Shown here piece after piece: positions 49,774 through 60,895 of a stretch of 64,000 bases of DNA (position 1 is its first letter; each line of letters begins with the position of its first letter). Source of the DNA: Sphingobacteriales bacterium. GTDB lineage: Bacteria > Bacteroidota > Bacteroidia > Chitinophagales > Chitinophagaceae. Below the pieces are notes generated by a model. The model did no database searches. It saw only the letters and a program-made list of their open reading frames with translations, and had not been told where the DNA came from. The stretch lies in the NCBI GenBank assembly GCA_016192105.1, contig JACPUV010000046.1, forward strand, positions 118,335 to 182,334. Direction: 5' to 3'. The position numbers and the translations under genes were made by a program.

Positions 49774-50859
49774 TCAATGAGGCTGCCATAAAAATGTGGT
49801 CTGATTGGACAGGTTTATCTTTAATGTAGCAGTAAACCAGGAATCGTTTCTAAGAAGTATCAGTTTATGCTCAGTATAATGAAGTTCAAGTTGTAGTCGC
49901 AAATTTGTGAGTTCCATATTTTTTATGTTCTCTGGTGACCTGGATCTATCGTCTGTAGAATTTCTAACTATAAAAGTCATTTGCTCTTGTTCGTCGACTG
50001 AAAGATGAATATCCAAAAAAGGACAAGTACCTGTTTCTGATAAGCCCTGCTTGAATGCATTCTGGACCAGGCCCATGAGCAGCAGTGGAGGTAATTGATG
50101 TTTCATGTCTTGAAAATTAGTAGAAAGATTGATACGCAAGGAATCGTCATACCGAAGCTTTTGAAGATCGATATAATCTTCAATAATTTTCCATTCCTGT
50201 TCGAGAGGAATATATGGAACGTTGGTATCGTATAGCATACAACGCAGAATTTTGGAAAGTCTTAATATTGATTCGGGAGCCAGATCTGATTTTTCCTGCG
50301 ACAAAGAGTAAATATTATTCAGTGTATCAAATAAAAAATGCGGGGTTGTCTGTGCTTTCAGATAATTGAGTTCTGCCTGTTTTTTTTCAATGACCTGTTG
50401 CCGGATGGTCCTTCTTAATTTACTATGATCAAATATGTGTCGAGATACACCAAAAAAGAGGATGGAAAAGAGCCCATAGACTGATTGGTAGAATATCCCG
50501 GTAAGTGCTGTTGGGTAGTGTATGAATGATGTATAAATCTGCAGAATGATCCCGGTACGCCGAAAAGCATACCAGCCGAAAGTACAAAGCAGGAGCATGG
50601 CTGCAATTACCAGGAAAGAATACCATTTCTTCTTCCTGACCATTTTTATAGCGGGTATTGCGTATTCAAAGAATGCAAAATATATCAGGACAAAGTAAAC
50701 GGTACGCCAAATGGTATTTATGCTGCGAGACAAAAAATTCTGCCTGGCGGTGAAGTAGGCAATTGTTAGAAATAGCAGCAGGTAAGTTATGCCGGTCAAG
50801 GAATAAAAAATCAAATTTTGTCTGACTGTGCCTGACTTCATCTTTGTTAAATAGGGCAA
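49774..50859 (-). CDS. LytS-type sensor histidine kinase
   Basis: LNYLKAQTTPHFLFDTLNNIYSLSQ; membrane N-terminus. Confidence 0.88.
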   Translation of the reverse strand: MPYLTKMKSGTVRQNLIFYSLTGITYLLLFLTIAYFTARQNFLSRSINTIWRTVYFVLIYFAFFEYAIPAIKMVRKKKWYSFLVIAAMLLLCTFGWYAFRRTGIILQIYTSFIHYPTALTGIFYQSVYGLFSILFFGVSRHIFDHSKLRRTIRQQVIEKKQAELNYLKAQTTPHFLFDTLNNIYSLSQEKSDLAPESILRLSKILRCMLYDTNVPYIPLEQEWKIIEDYIDLQKLRYDDSLRINLSTNFQDMKHQLPPLLLMGLVQNAFKQGLSETGTCPFLDIHLSVDEQEQMTFIVRNSTDDRSRSPENIKNMELTNLRLQLELHYTEHKLILLRNDSWFTATLKINLSNQTTFLWQPH

Positions 50860-51078
50860 TATATTGGGTAAACTGCGGTGCCCTTAGATGCTGTCCACAA
50901 ACAGGGGATTAGTGTAAACCAATGGCAGGAAAATGTCTATCAATGACAGGCTGAGTTTGGCATTTTAGTAGTTAAAACAGACCGATCAGTCTCATGTCAG
51001 ACAAGGAGAGCCAAAACTATTTTTCTCGCCCAGGAATAAGGATTTATGCAAAAAAGGCCTTTGGAAATAGGGTAGCTG

Positions 51079-51792
51079 TTACTGAATCATATTCATCCTG
51101 ATGAGTTCCATCAGTTCTGTTTTATAATTCTCACCGATCTGGATATTTGTGGTTACATTTTTTAGTCTTACTAAATTTCCTTCAATACCTGTAATCTTGG
51201 GAACGGATACAATAAAGGACTTGTGCACCCTGATAAAACGTTTTTTAGGTAACCGTTCTTCCAGTTCTTTCATACTGGTGTACACAAGTGTTTTCTGTTC
51301 CCCGCAATGGATGGCCATATAATTTTTCAGACTTTCGATAAAATCAATATCAGCTAAATTGATCTTCAGCAGCTTTCCCTTGGACTCTGTTTTGACAAAA
51401 ATGTAGTTATCCTCTGCTGAATCCTGGTGGGCAGACACAGGGATTTGCTCAACAACTTTTTGTACAGATGCCAGGAAGCGTGGTAAACGGATCGGTTTTA
51501 AAAGATAATCCACCACATACAGTTCATATCCCTCCAGCGCAAATTCACTATAGGCCGTAGTCAGGATTACCTTAGATTTCCCCTGGATGGCTTTAATAAA
51601 GTCTATACCCGACAACTCCGGCATTTGAATATCCAGGAAAACCAGGTCAATTCTTTGTTCACCAACAACCTTCAGTGCTTCCATCGGGTTAGTGAAACAA
51701 CCAATCAGTTTCAGATGCGGAGTTTGCCGGACATAGTGTACAAGAATGTCAATAGCATGTTGCTCGTCATCGACAATAATACAATGTATCAT
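51079..51792 (-). CDS. LytTR response regulator
   Basis: CIIVDDEQHAIDIL...LVFLDIQMPELSGIDFI; LytTR IDFIESLKNYMAIH. Confidence 0.95.
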   Translation of the reverse strand: MIHCIIVDDEQHAIDILVHYVRQTPHLKLIGCFTNPMEALKVVGEQRIDLVFLDIQMPELSGIDFIKAIQGKSKVILTTAYSEFALEGYELYVVDYLLKPIRLPRFLASVQKVVEQIPVSAHQDSAEDNYIFVKTESKGKLLKINLADIDFIESLKNYMAIHCGEQKTLVYTSMKELEERLPKKRFIRVHKSFIVSVPKITGIEGNLVRLKNVTTNIQIGENYKTELMELIRMNMIQ

Positions 51793-52868
51793 AATTTATC
51801 AATTGTTAATTCGGTGGTGTAGAATTCTGGCTCGTCCTTCACAATGAATTTGTAATTATTACCATAGGCCAGGTCCAGTCTTTTCTTAATATTTTCAAGC
51901 CCAATTCCGGTGGACAGTTGTTTTGGACCAGCTCTTTTTTTATTCCTACAAGAAAAATAAAGCTGACTGTCTCTTATGTTCACTTTAATAACTATTGGAT
52001 AATCCTGGTTTTTCAGATCCCCATGCTTAAAGGCATTTTCCACCAATGTTATTAACACAAAGGGTATTATCATGGCTCCGTTAACAGTCCCAGTCATTTC
52101 AACATTCACTTTCAATTGGTTATTATACCGGAGTTGGTTTATACGTATGACATTGTGAACATGTTCAATTTCGTCTTTCAATAAAGCCTTTCCATCTTTT
52201 TGATTTCCCTGGCTGAGTGCATAACGCATAATATCGCTCAGTGTAAGTATCCCTTCCGATAACTCTGAGGAAAATGGCAGTGACTTTGCGTACAGGAAAT
52301 TCAGGGTATTATGAAGAAAATGCGGGTTGATTTGAGATTTTAGGAAATTGAAATTCGCCTGTGAAATTTGCGCTTCCAACAGCAATTTCTGCGCCTCCAA
52401 TATTCTTTTTTGTTTCAATGCTTCCCGTAAGACAGTGACATAGGCAAACAGGTAACTGAAGAGCAGCATTGGGGTCATGTTACCCACCATTTTATAAAAC
52501 ATATGCCATAGTGACCTGTATTGATTGATTAATGCTCCGGGTAGCCAGGTATAAAGGATGCTGTTATATAAAAAAGAAGCCAGGATGATCAGGCCGCTGA
52601 TCTTTATATAGGAAAATAATCTCTTATTCGCGGTAATTAAGTTGTAATAATAATTAAGTGTAAAATAGAAGAAAACAACAAAATATATAAAGCCGAGAGG
52701 GGCCATTAAACTGCTGCCGGGAAGCTGCTCAGTCTTTGCGTTAGCTTTTATAGGCTCCGTATCGCTGGAAGAGTTTTTTGTTATATAATATATAATGGCC
52801 GCTATTATAGCAAAGCAAGTAAATCCCAGTAATACGTGCCAGAAACGGTATCGTGTTTTAAACTTCAT
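51789..52868 (-). CDS. LytS-type sensor histidine kinase
   Basis: FNFLKSQINPHFLHNTLNFLYAKSL; STGIGLENIKKRL. Confidence 0.93.
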   Translation of the reverse strand: MKFKTRYRFWHVLLGFTCFAIIAAIIYYITKNSSSDTEPIKANAKTEQLPGSSLMAPLGFIYFVVFFYFTLNYYYNLITANKRLFSYIKISGLIILASFLYNSILYTWLPGALINQYRSLWHMFYKMVGNMTPMLLFSYLFAYVTVLREALKQKRILEAQKLLLEAQISQANFNFLKSQINPHFLHNTLNFLYAKSLPFSSELSEGILTLSDIMRYALSQGNQKDGKALLKDEIEHVHNVIRINQLRYNNQLKVNVEMTGTVNGAMIIPFVLITLVENAFKHGDLKNQDYPIVIKVNIRDSQLYFSCRNKKRAGPKQLSTGIGLENIKKRLDLAYGNNYKFIVKDEPEFYTTELTIDKL

Positions 52869-53007
52869 AGTTGAGATGTGAAGATAGGAAAGCCGGTAAA
52901 ATCAGCCGCGCAGGGGCTTGCCTTTTCGTATTGGCAAAAGCCTGTTTGGTACAACGTATTTCTTATAGCTATTCACCTGGACTAGGTTTACAGTAAATAG
53001 TAATAAA

Positions 53008-55452
53008 ATGAAATGGATGATAGCGCTATGGCTGGTCACAAGTACGTTGATTTCCCAGGCACAACAAATAACTGGTTTTGTAAAAGATGAGAATGGTGCC
53101 CCGCTTAGCGGCGCGACAGTCAACCTGGTAAAAGCGAACGATTCTTCCACAGTAAAACTAGCCATTACAAAGGTAAATGGTTCTTATGTTTTTTCAGGGA
53201 TTAATGGAGGGTCCTATAATGTTATGGCGACCTATATTGGGTTCAAGCCTGCTTTTTCACCGGCATTTTCGTTTGGCACAACTGATATGACGATGCCTGA
53301 GTTAAAGTTGGTAAAAATGACGGGTAACCTGGCTAATGTGACAATAGTTGCAAACAAGCCAATCGTGGAAGTAAAGGCGGATAAAATGATCCTGAATGTG
53401 GAAGGAACAATTAATGCAGTTGGCTCAAATGCGCTGGAATTATTGCGTAAATCGCCGGGTGTATTGCTTGACCAGGATGACAATATCAGTCTGGCCGGTA
53501 AAAACGGGGTACAAATTTATATTGATGGAAGGGCAACTCCCTTATCGGGGGCTGATCTTGCCAACTACCTGAAGACATTGCAATCTTCACAGATCGAAGC
53601 GATAGAACTGATCACCAATCCATCCGCAAAATATGATGCAGCCGGAAACGCAGGTATCATCAATATTCGTTTAAAAAAGAACAAATCACTCGGCACCAAT
53701 GGATCTGTTAATGCAGGATGGAATATTGGCATAACTGCAAAATACAATGCCGGTGCTTCATTGAACTATCGCAACAAAAATATCAACCTGTTCAGTACCT
53801 ATAGCTTTAATTATGGTCCGACTGAGCAAAAAATGGATGTGACCAGAACGGTGTTGGACAGCCTCTTTGATCAGCGCGGTACTATCCGGCAATTAGGCAG
53901 AGCTCATAATTTCAAAGCGGGTGCTGATTACTTCATTAATAAGAAAAGTACAATCGGCGTCATGTTGAATGGAACGCTGGCCGACCCGGAATTTAGTAAC
54001 TATAGCAAGACGTATATTTCAAACAGCACAACAAACACGGTTGACCGTATATTGATCGCGGATAACAGCAATGATCTGAAAAGGCACAATCTCAATGTCA
54101 ACCTCAACTATAGCTACATTGACCCGGCGGGAACCAGTTTGGTAGTGAATGCAGACCACGGTACGTACGATCTTAACAGCGACCAATTCCAGCCGAATTA
54201 TTATTATGATCCTTCAGGACAAGTTATGCTGAACAGAGTCATCTATCATATGTACTCGCCAGCGAAGATAAATATCAACACTGCCAAAGCAGATTATGAA
54301 CAGAATTTCAAGAAAGGAAAATTATCGCTCGGAGTAAAGACTGCCTGGGTAAAAACCGATAACAATTTTCAGCGCTTCAATGTGACTAATGCTATAGAAG
54401 ATCTTGATAAGGATCGCAGCAACCGCTTTGTTTACAGGGAAAATATTAATGCAGGGTATATCAACTATAATCGCCAGTACAAAACGGTTATGATCCAGGC
54501 TGGCCTTCGTGCTGAATACACTGTTTCAGAAGGAGTGTCAGAGGGGTTGAAATGGAATGGGGGTAATTATGTTCCGAGTATAACTTCTTTTAAAAGGTCC
54601 TATACCAGCCTGTTTCCCAGTGCGGCTATCACGTTCAATAAGAACCCGATGAAACAATGGAGCCTGACTTACAGCCGGCGCATTGACAGACCAGCTTACC
54701 AGGACCTGAATCCCTTTGAATTCAAAATGGATGAATACACCTACATGAAGGGTAACGTAAATCTCCGCCCGCAGTACACTAACAGTTTTGGGGTTACGCA
54801 TACTTATAAATACAAACTGAACATCTCACTTAACTACAGCCATGTGAATGACCTGTTCACACAGATTGTTGATACAACCGAAAAATCCAAGGCTTTTGTT
54901 TCCAAAAAGAATTTAGCTACTCAGGATATTGCAAGTATCAGTATAAGTTATCCTTTCCAATATAAATCTTATAGCCTGTTTACCAGTATCAGCAGCAATT
55001 ATTCAAAGTACAAGGCTGATTTTGGCACGGGCCGTAAAGTAGACCTTGCTGCTTTTGGTTTCAGCCTGTTTGCGCAGAACAGTTTGAAGTTTGCCAAAAC
55101 ATGGACAGCAGAACTAAGTGGTTTCTTCAATGCGCCAACTATTTACCAGGGAAGTTTCAAAGGAAAGTCTATTTATAATATTGATGCAGGTATTTCCAAA
55201 CAGGTGTTCAAAGGGAAAGGCACTATTAAAGCCGCGGTGAGTGATGTTTTTCATACGATGAGATTCAGGGCTACATCAGACTTTGCCGGACAGATCATGA
55301 AGATCAATTTTCTGGCTGAAACCCGCCAATTCAAACTCAGTGTGAATTACCGCTTCGGCAATAATGGGGTGAAGCCTCCCAAGCAACGTACCGGCGGTGC
55401 TGAGGAGGAATTAAAAAGAGCGCAGCAAAGCGGTGGCGTAATCGGTAATTAG
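53008..55452 (+). CDS. Outer-membrane beta-barrel / TonB-dependent receptor-like protein
   Basis: CarboxypepD_reg-like N-terminus, plug (LLRKSPGVLLDQDDNISLAGKNGVQIYIDGR), barrel strands. Confidence 0.92.
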   Translation: MKWMIALWLVTSTLISQAQQITGFVKDENGAPLSGATVNLVKANDSSTVKLAITKVNGSYVFSGINGGSYNVMATYIGFKPAFSPAFSFGTTDMTMPELKLVKMTGNLANVTIVANKPIVEVKADKMILNVEGTINAVGSNALELLRKSPGVLLDQDDNISLAGKNGVQIYIDGRATPLSGADLANYLKTLQSSQIEAIELITNPSAKYDAAGNAGIINIRLKKNKSLGTNGSVNAGWNIGITAKYNAGASLNYRNKNINLFSTYSFNYGPTEQKMDVTRTVLDSLFDQRGTIRQLGRAHNFKAGADYFINKKSTIGVMLNGTLADPEFSNYSKTYISNSTTNTVDRILIADNSNDLKRHNLNVNLNYSYIDPAGTSLVVNADHGTYDLNSDQFQPNYYYDPSGQVMLNRVIYHMYSPAKININTAKADYEQNFKKGKLSLGVKTAWVKTDNNFQRFNVTNAIEDLDKDRSNRFVYRENINAGYINYNRQYKTVMIQAGLRAEYTVSEGVSEGLKWNGGNYVPSITSFKRSYTSLFPSAAITFNKNPMKQWSLTYSRRIDRPAYQDLNPFEFKMDEYTYMKGNVNLRPQYTNSFGVTHTYKYKLNISLNYSHVNDLFTQIVDTTEKSKAFVSKKNLATQDIASISISYPFQYKSYSLFTSISSNYSKYKADFGTGRKVDLAAFGFSLFAQNSLKFAKTWTAELSGFFNAPTIYQGSFKGKSIYNIDAGISKQVFKGKGTIKAAVSDVFHTMRFRATSDFAGQIMKINFLAETRQFKLSVNYRFGNNGVKPPKQRTGGAEEELKRAQQSGGVIGN

Positions 55453-55553
55453 TACCTGTCTTGTCATGTACAGTTTGAGAAATATTCAATTGGCTTGTTT
55501 GGAATTAATCAATCAGCTTTTCAAAATATATCAGTGCATCAAAATTAACAATT

Positions 55554-56663
55554 ATGAAATCAGTTATTTTTTCAATTGCGATTATACTAACTGCCATTAC
55601 GGCGTTAGCCCAAATGGATGTGCCAGCAGTCGGATTTAATCCAAGAGCCACTATATCAGAGGAAGTAGGTATTACCAGTATAACCGTAAACTATTCAAGA
55701 CCCGGAATAAAAGGACGGGAAGGAAAGATATGGGGAGGGGTGGTCGCCAATGGTTTCGGCACCTTTAACTTTTTAACTAATACAATGAGCAGCCCCTGGC
55801 GAGCTGGGGCTAATCAGGCAACTGTAATCAGTTTTGAGCATGATGTAAAAGTGGAAGGCAGTAATATAAAAGCCGGTTCCTATGCACTTTTTATGGCAAT
55901 GGGCAAGGATACTGTAACAATAATATTTTCCAGGCAAACTGAAGCCTGGGGTAGTTTTTATTATAAGCCGGAATATGATGTAGTAAGAGTTCGGGTCAAA
56001 CCCCTTCCGCTGGAAAAATCTGTGGAATGGCTGAAATATGAATTTACCGGTCATGAAGAAGGGAAATGTGTACTTGCGATGCAATGGGAGAGATTATCGG
56101 TGCCATTTACAATTGAGGTGGATGTAAACAATATAGTTGTCGCAAGACTAAGAGAGGAATTAACCGGAGCAAAGGGATTTCTAAGTGCCAACAATCTTCA
56201 GGCCTCTGCCTTTTGCTTTGACAAGGGTATCAATATGGAGGAGGCATTAAACTGGGCCCAAAGGGCAGTCACAGGCCGTCCGTTTGCGCAATCTGGGTTT
56301 GACAGTTATCAAAATCTTGCATATGGATATGGGAAGCTAAACCGATTGTCACAAGCAGACTCCGTGATGGATGAAGGCTTGTCTATTGCCAATATCAACC
56401 AGTATTTAGGTTATAATAAGGCGCTAATTGCAGCAAAGCGCAGTGATAGAGCTGTCAAAATAATGCTTGCTGCAAAAGTAAAGTATGGGGATGTGTATGC
56501 AGTCAACAACGGCTTGTCCTACGCATATGCGGCAAAAGGTGATTATACAAGGGCAATAGAATTTGCCAGTAAGGCACTGGAGCAGGCGGGTTCCGTTCAG
56601 TCAAAAACAACTATCAGCGCCAATATTGAGAAATTAAAAGCGGGAAAGGATATTAATCAGTAG
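55554..56663 (+). CDS. DUF2911 domain-containing protein
   Basis: ITSITVNYSRPGIKGREGKIWGGVV...PWRAGANQATVISFEHDVKVEGSNIKAGSYALFM. Confidence 0.9.
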   Translation: MKSVIFSIAIILTAITALAQMDVPAVGFNPRATISEEVGITSITVNYSRPGIKGREGKIWGGVVANGFGTFNFLTNTMSSPWRAGANQATVISFEHDVKVEGSNIKAGSYALFMAMGKDTVTIIFSRQTEAWGSFYYKPEYDVVRVRVKPLPLEKSVEWLKYEFTGHEEGKCVLAMQWERLSVPFTIEVDVNNIVVARLREELTGAKGFLSANNLQASAFCFDKGINMEEALNWAQRAVTGRPFAQSGFDSYQNLAYGYGKLNRLSQADSVMDEGLSIANINQYLGYNKALIAAKRSDRAVKIMLAAKVKYGDVYAVNNGLSYAYAAKGDYTRAIEFASKALEQAGSVQSKTTISANIEKLKAGKDINQ

Positions 56664-56760
56664 CATAGGAAACATTTATTAAAAGTATGATTACAATTTG
56701 TAATCACATTTCAGGTAATGCACCATTCAAATTTATCGGCTAATTATAAACCATAAAACC

Positions 56761-57318
56761 ATGAAAAAAAATTTCATCATAGTGGCTTTAGCAATCCCTG
56801 TGTTCTTGCAGGCGCAAGACCCAATTGCAAAAAAGCAATACAAACCGCAAGTTGTCATTTCGGTAGTTGGTGGAATTCAAAACAATCAAAACCTTAAACT
56901 AAAAGCGCCGGTTTATGGTTTGGAAATAGGGGTGGAATGTCCGCTGATTCAAACCAAAAGGAGTCACATCAGGCAACAATTCAGCCTCATACGGCTGGAA
57001 GATAAAATGTATAAATCACTGGCTGCTGAGATTAATCCACAGTATAAAATAGTTGCCGGGCAGATTTTTGAGATAGGTGTAGGGCCGAGTTTGGGTGTTT
57101 TGTTTACTAAAGCAGTCGAAGAAAAAAGAGCACTATTTAGTTATGGCCTCGGGGCCAGCGTAATGTGTCAGTTCAGGAAATTTAGTTTTGGGATAGAGAG
57201 CCGGTATGCCTGTACAAAAAAAGCATCCTTTAAGGATTTAGAGAAGGAATCAACCAAGTCTGTATATCTGAATAACCTGAGAAACATTGTTAAAATCGGG
57301 TACAAATTGTATAAATAA
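56761..57318 (+). CDS. Secreted/outer membrane hypothetical protein
   Basis: Signal peptide-like start, beta-rich. Confidence 0.6.
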   Translation: MKKNFIIVALAIPVFLQAQDPIAKKQYKPQVVISVVGGIQNNQNLKLKAPVYGLEIGVECPLIQTKRSHIRQQFSLIRLEDKMYKSLAAEINPQYKIVAGQIFEIGVGPSLGVLFTKAVEEKRALFSYGLGASVMCQFRKFSFGIESRYACTKKASFKDLEKESTKSVYLNNLRNIVKIGYKLYK

Positions 57319-57350
57319 CAGCCAATTAAAGTAACTCATAAATACGTATC

Positions 57351-58082
57351 ATGGAAAAGAAGTATGTTTCACCGAAGCGTATTGCAAGACTTGCCGGACT
57401 ATTATATCTGCTTTGGATTATTACAGGTCTTTACGGTTTGATGTATGTTCCATCACAAACAATTGTGAAGGGGGATACCGTTGCCACTGCCAATAAAATC
57501 CTTGCTAATGAGTTTTTATTCCGCAGCGGTATTATTAATGATCTTATCAGTATCACGATTGGTATTTTTTTGATCATGGCACTTTACCGGTTACTCAAAC
57601 AGGTGAATGAGTACCAGGCCAAATTTATGTTTGCCTTATTATTTGTGACTTTCCCGGTTGTTTTTATCATGGATGCTTTCAATATTGCCTCCCTGATGAT
57701 TTTAAAGGGGGAAGTGCTGAAAACGTTTGATCTTAGTCAGCGGCAGGAGGTAGCCATGTTTTTATTTAAGATAAATAATTATGGATCGGTAACGTTGGAA
57801 TTGTTCTGGGGACTCTGGCTTATTCCCTTTGGACAATTAGTTTATAAATCAGGCTTTATTCCTCGTATACTGGGAGTGTTCCTCGTTGTGAATGGCATTA
57901 CTTATATCATCCATTGTTGCGCATCACTTCTCTTTCCCGACTACCAAAATATTGTTCGTCAAATGGCGACACCTTTTTGGGTTTTAGGTGAAGTTGTAAT
58001 TACATTATGGCTTTTGATTTGGGGTGTAAAAGGGAGCAAGGGAAAAGAAATAGCCAGTAAAATATCTGCAGTTCGTTTGTAA
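57351..58082 (+). CDS. DUF4386 family membrane protein
   Basis: KRIARLAGLLYLLWIITGLYG...ANKILANEFLFRSGIINDLISI. Confidence 0.85.
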   Translation: MEKKYVSPKRIARLAGLLYLLWIITGLYGLMYVPSQTIVKGDTVATANKILANEFLFRSGIINDLISITIGIFLIMALYRLLKQVNEYQAKFMFALLFVTFPVVFIMDAFNIASLMILKGEVLKTFDLSQRQEVAMFLFKINNYGSVTLELFWGLWLIPFGQLVYKSGFIPRILGVFLVVNGITYIIHCCASLLFPDYQNIVRQMATPFWVLGEVVITLWLLIWGVKGSKGKEIASKISAVRL

Positions 58083-58128
58083 TTGTTCACGCCATCCATA
58101 CTTGATGATTCAACAAATGCTGATTATT

Positions 58129-58303
58129 AAGGGTTTCCAAACTACGCCTTTGGCCAGCACAGATCAGTTTGTAGAAACAGCAAAAAACTGTCGCATAAAA
58201 ATCTTGCTGATTTTTTCAGTAATTGGGTGTATACAACCCGTTACACGCAATGGATCAGTGAGGGGCTTTCTATAAAAGAAATGGGTGAACAATATATCAA
58301 ATA
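58129..58303 (+). pseudogene. C-terminal gene remnant
   Basis: Open frame GFPNYAFGQHRSVCRNSKKLSHKNLADFFSNWVYTTRYTQWISEGLSIKEMGEQYIK* without start. Confidence 0.4.
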
Positions 58304-58331
58304 ATAATCTTCATATAATACAAAAAAGGGA

Positions 58332-59978
58332 ATGAAACAAAGAATCTTAACTATTGCTTTTGCATTGATAGGTGTATCAGCATTTGTGCAGGGACAACAA
58401 GGCAGAAATCTGACAAAAGAATTTGACAAATTTCTTACGACACAATTTAAACCTAATGATCCCGGCGCCACTGTCCTGGTGGCAAAAAAGGGTCAAATCA
58501 TTTATAAGAAAGCTTTCGGAATGGCAAACCTTGAATTAAAGGCACCCATGCAGACGGATAATGTTTTCTGGATTGCCTCCATTGGAAAGCAGTTTACGGC
58601 CGTAGCCATATTGCAACTGATGGAACAGGGAAAATTAAACCTCGACGACGAAATCACAAAGTTTATTCCTGGCTATCCCACCCAGGGAAATAAAATCACT
58701 ATAGAGCATTTGCTGACACATACATCCGGCATTCAAAATTTTTCGGGCATGAAAGATCCGGAAAAAAAACTGGCATTTGACTGCAAGCCCGAGGAAGTGA
58801 TTGATTTTTTTAAAAATTTCCCGATGCGTTTTGCGCCGGGTACCAGTTGGGAATACAGTAATTCGGGCTATTTCCTGTTGGGTTATATCATCGAAAAAAT
58901 TACGGGAAAACCCTATTCGGAATACCTGGACAAAAATATATTCAAACCGCTTGGAATGACAAACTCACTTTTTGCAAATAACAAAAGGATGATTCGTAAC
59001 AGGGTTGGGGCATATAGCATGGGTGAGAATGGGTATGAGAACTCCCGGTCTTTGAACCCAACACATATTTACTCGGCAGGGGCAATACAATCAACAGTTG
59101 AAGATTTATTTAAGTGGCACCAGGCCGTTCATGCCTATAAGCTGGTTAAACAGGAAATCATGGATAATGCTTTTAAAAGATACAAACTGGCGAATGGCAG
59201 GGAAACAGATTACGGGTATGGCTGGCGTTTGGGTTATGTTTATGAAAGCTCTTCTATCTGGCATGGCGGTAGTATTGAAGGATTTGGAAGCACGGAAATT
59301 TATCTTCCAAAAGAAGATGTTTTTGTAGTCGTCTTTTCTAATTGTGATTGCATTTATCCCAAAGAAATATCCTCCAGGTTGGCCGCTCTGGCCTCTGGTA
59401 AACCGTATGAGTACAAAGAAATACCTGTTGACAAATCCAAATTACAGGAATACACTGGCGTTTATGAAAATCAACATGGCCAGCAAAGAATCATTTCTTT
59501 TTCAGAAAATCAATTGTACTCCCAATTGGGCAGGGGTCCGAAATCAAAATTAAAAGCGTATCAAAAAGATAAGTTTTTCATTGATGCCATAGTGACGATT
59601 GAATTTTCAAAAAATCAAGGCGGCAAAATTGAAAATTTAACCAGCAAAAAATTAGAGGGAAACGAGGTCTGGATTAAAACGAATAAACCCATCCCGGATG
59701 AAAACGGGATAAAAGTGGATGGAAAAATATTAGAAACTTATGTTGGAGAATATGAAATTCCGTCTGTATTTGCATTTTCAATCACTAAAGAACAGGACAG
59801 GCTTTTTATCCAGGGAAAAGACCAGAAAAAAATTGAGATGTTTGCCGAAACAGAAAATAAATTCTTTTTAAAAGTGAATGATGCCATGCTTGAATTTGTA
59901 AAAGATGATTCCGGCAGGATAATAAAAGCAATATTGAACCAGGGCGGCCGGTCGTCAGTGGCAAACAAAATAAAATGA
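58332..59978 (+). CDS. Serine hydrolase (beta-lactamase/PBP4-like)
   Basis: WIASIGKQFTAVAI (SxxK), YSNSGY, WHGGSIEGFGS. Confidence 0.93.
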   Translation: MKQRILTIAFALIGVSAFVQGQQGRNLTKEFDKFLTTQFKPNDPGATVLVAKKGQIIYKKAFGMANLELKAPMQTDNVFWIASIGKQFTAVAILQLMEQGKLNLDDEITKFIPGYPTQGNKITIEHLLTHTSGIQNFSGMKDPEKKLAFDCKPEEVIDFFKNFPMRFAPGTSWEYSNSGYFLLGYIIEKITGKPYSEYLDKNIFKPLGMTNSLFANNKRMIRNRVGAYSMGENGYENSRSLNPTHIYSAGAIQSTVEDLFKWHQAVHAYKLVKQEIMDNAFKRYKLANGRETDYGYGWRLGYVYESSSIWHGGSIEGFGSTEIYLPKEDVFVVVFSNCDCIYPKEISSRLAALASGKPYEYKEIPVDKSKLQEYTGVYENQHGQQRIISFSENQLYSQLGRGPKSKLKAYQKDKFFIDAIVTIEFSKNQGGKIENLTSKKLEGNEVWIKTNKPIPDENGIKVDGKILETYVGEYEIPSVFAFSITKEQDRLFIQGKDQKKIEMFAETENKFFLKVNDAMLEFVKDDSGRIIKAILNQGGRSSVANKIK

Positions 59979-60895
59979 ACTGTAATCAGGGAATAGGTTA
60001 TTAAACAAGTTTGTAGAGTTATTACAAAGTGGTAAATGTTTTTATGAAACATGCCGTTGTTATCCTGCAGCTTATTCCTTTTTAAGTTTTAGGCTCCGTC
60101 ATTCCTATATAGCTTCTTGCTTTTAAATTGGTTGATCAGGGTTGCTTTTTTTGGGGTCCCGCTATCTGGATAGTTGCAATCATGATAAAGGCCAGTCCGT
60201 ATTTTATTTCTTTTTGCATTCCTGCTACTAATTTAAAACTAACCAATATTTATATTAAAAGTTCCTGGGAGGGATTTCTTTCGGCTGCCAGATTGAACAA
60301 CTATTAGCTGCAGTTAAACCTTTTAGAGATAAAAAGGCCCTCCGGTTAAATCTTGAAGAGGAATAAAAATATTCCCAAAAAATGGCGAGAACAGCGGTAA
60401 AAACCGTACTGATTAATCCTGAAATTTCCTATTGGTATGGACAAACAGCCGTTTCGTACAACGTTTTTCCGCACCAAACACAAACAATTTAGGTTTATAC
60501 TCAATTACAAAGCGGATAATTTATGATATATCTGTTGGCATTCAGGATGTTCATTATTACTGCATTTCTGGTCAGTACGGTTCAGGTTAGAGCACAGATG
60601 GAGGGAACTGCCGGCAAGTGGAAACCATGGTTTTTTGCGTCGGGTAAGGATTATCGTCTTCCGGTACCATCTTCTTATAAAACTGAAATCGGACATGAAA
60701 GTTGATGTCAACAGGCGCTTGATTCAACCCGCCGGATATGATGAATAAATTATGGCCCATTGATACAAGCCGAAATGGTACAGTGGCGAACTTGCTGCTT
60801 GCGGCAGCAACTTGAGATAGGGAAAATCAATAAACGACCACAATAACTAAAAGTATCTGGTCAAATATAATGCTTGAAAAATTAAAAATTAAAAA

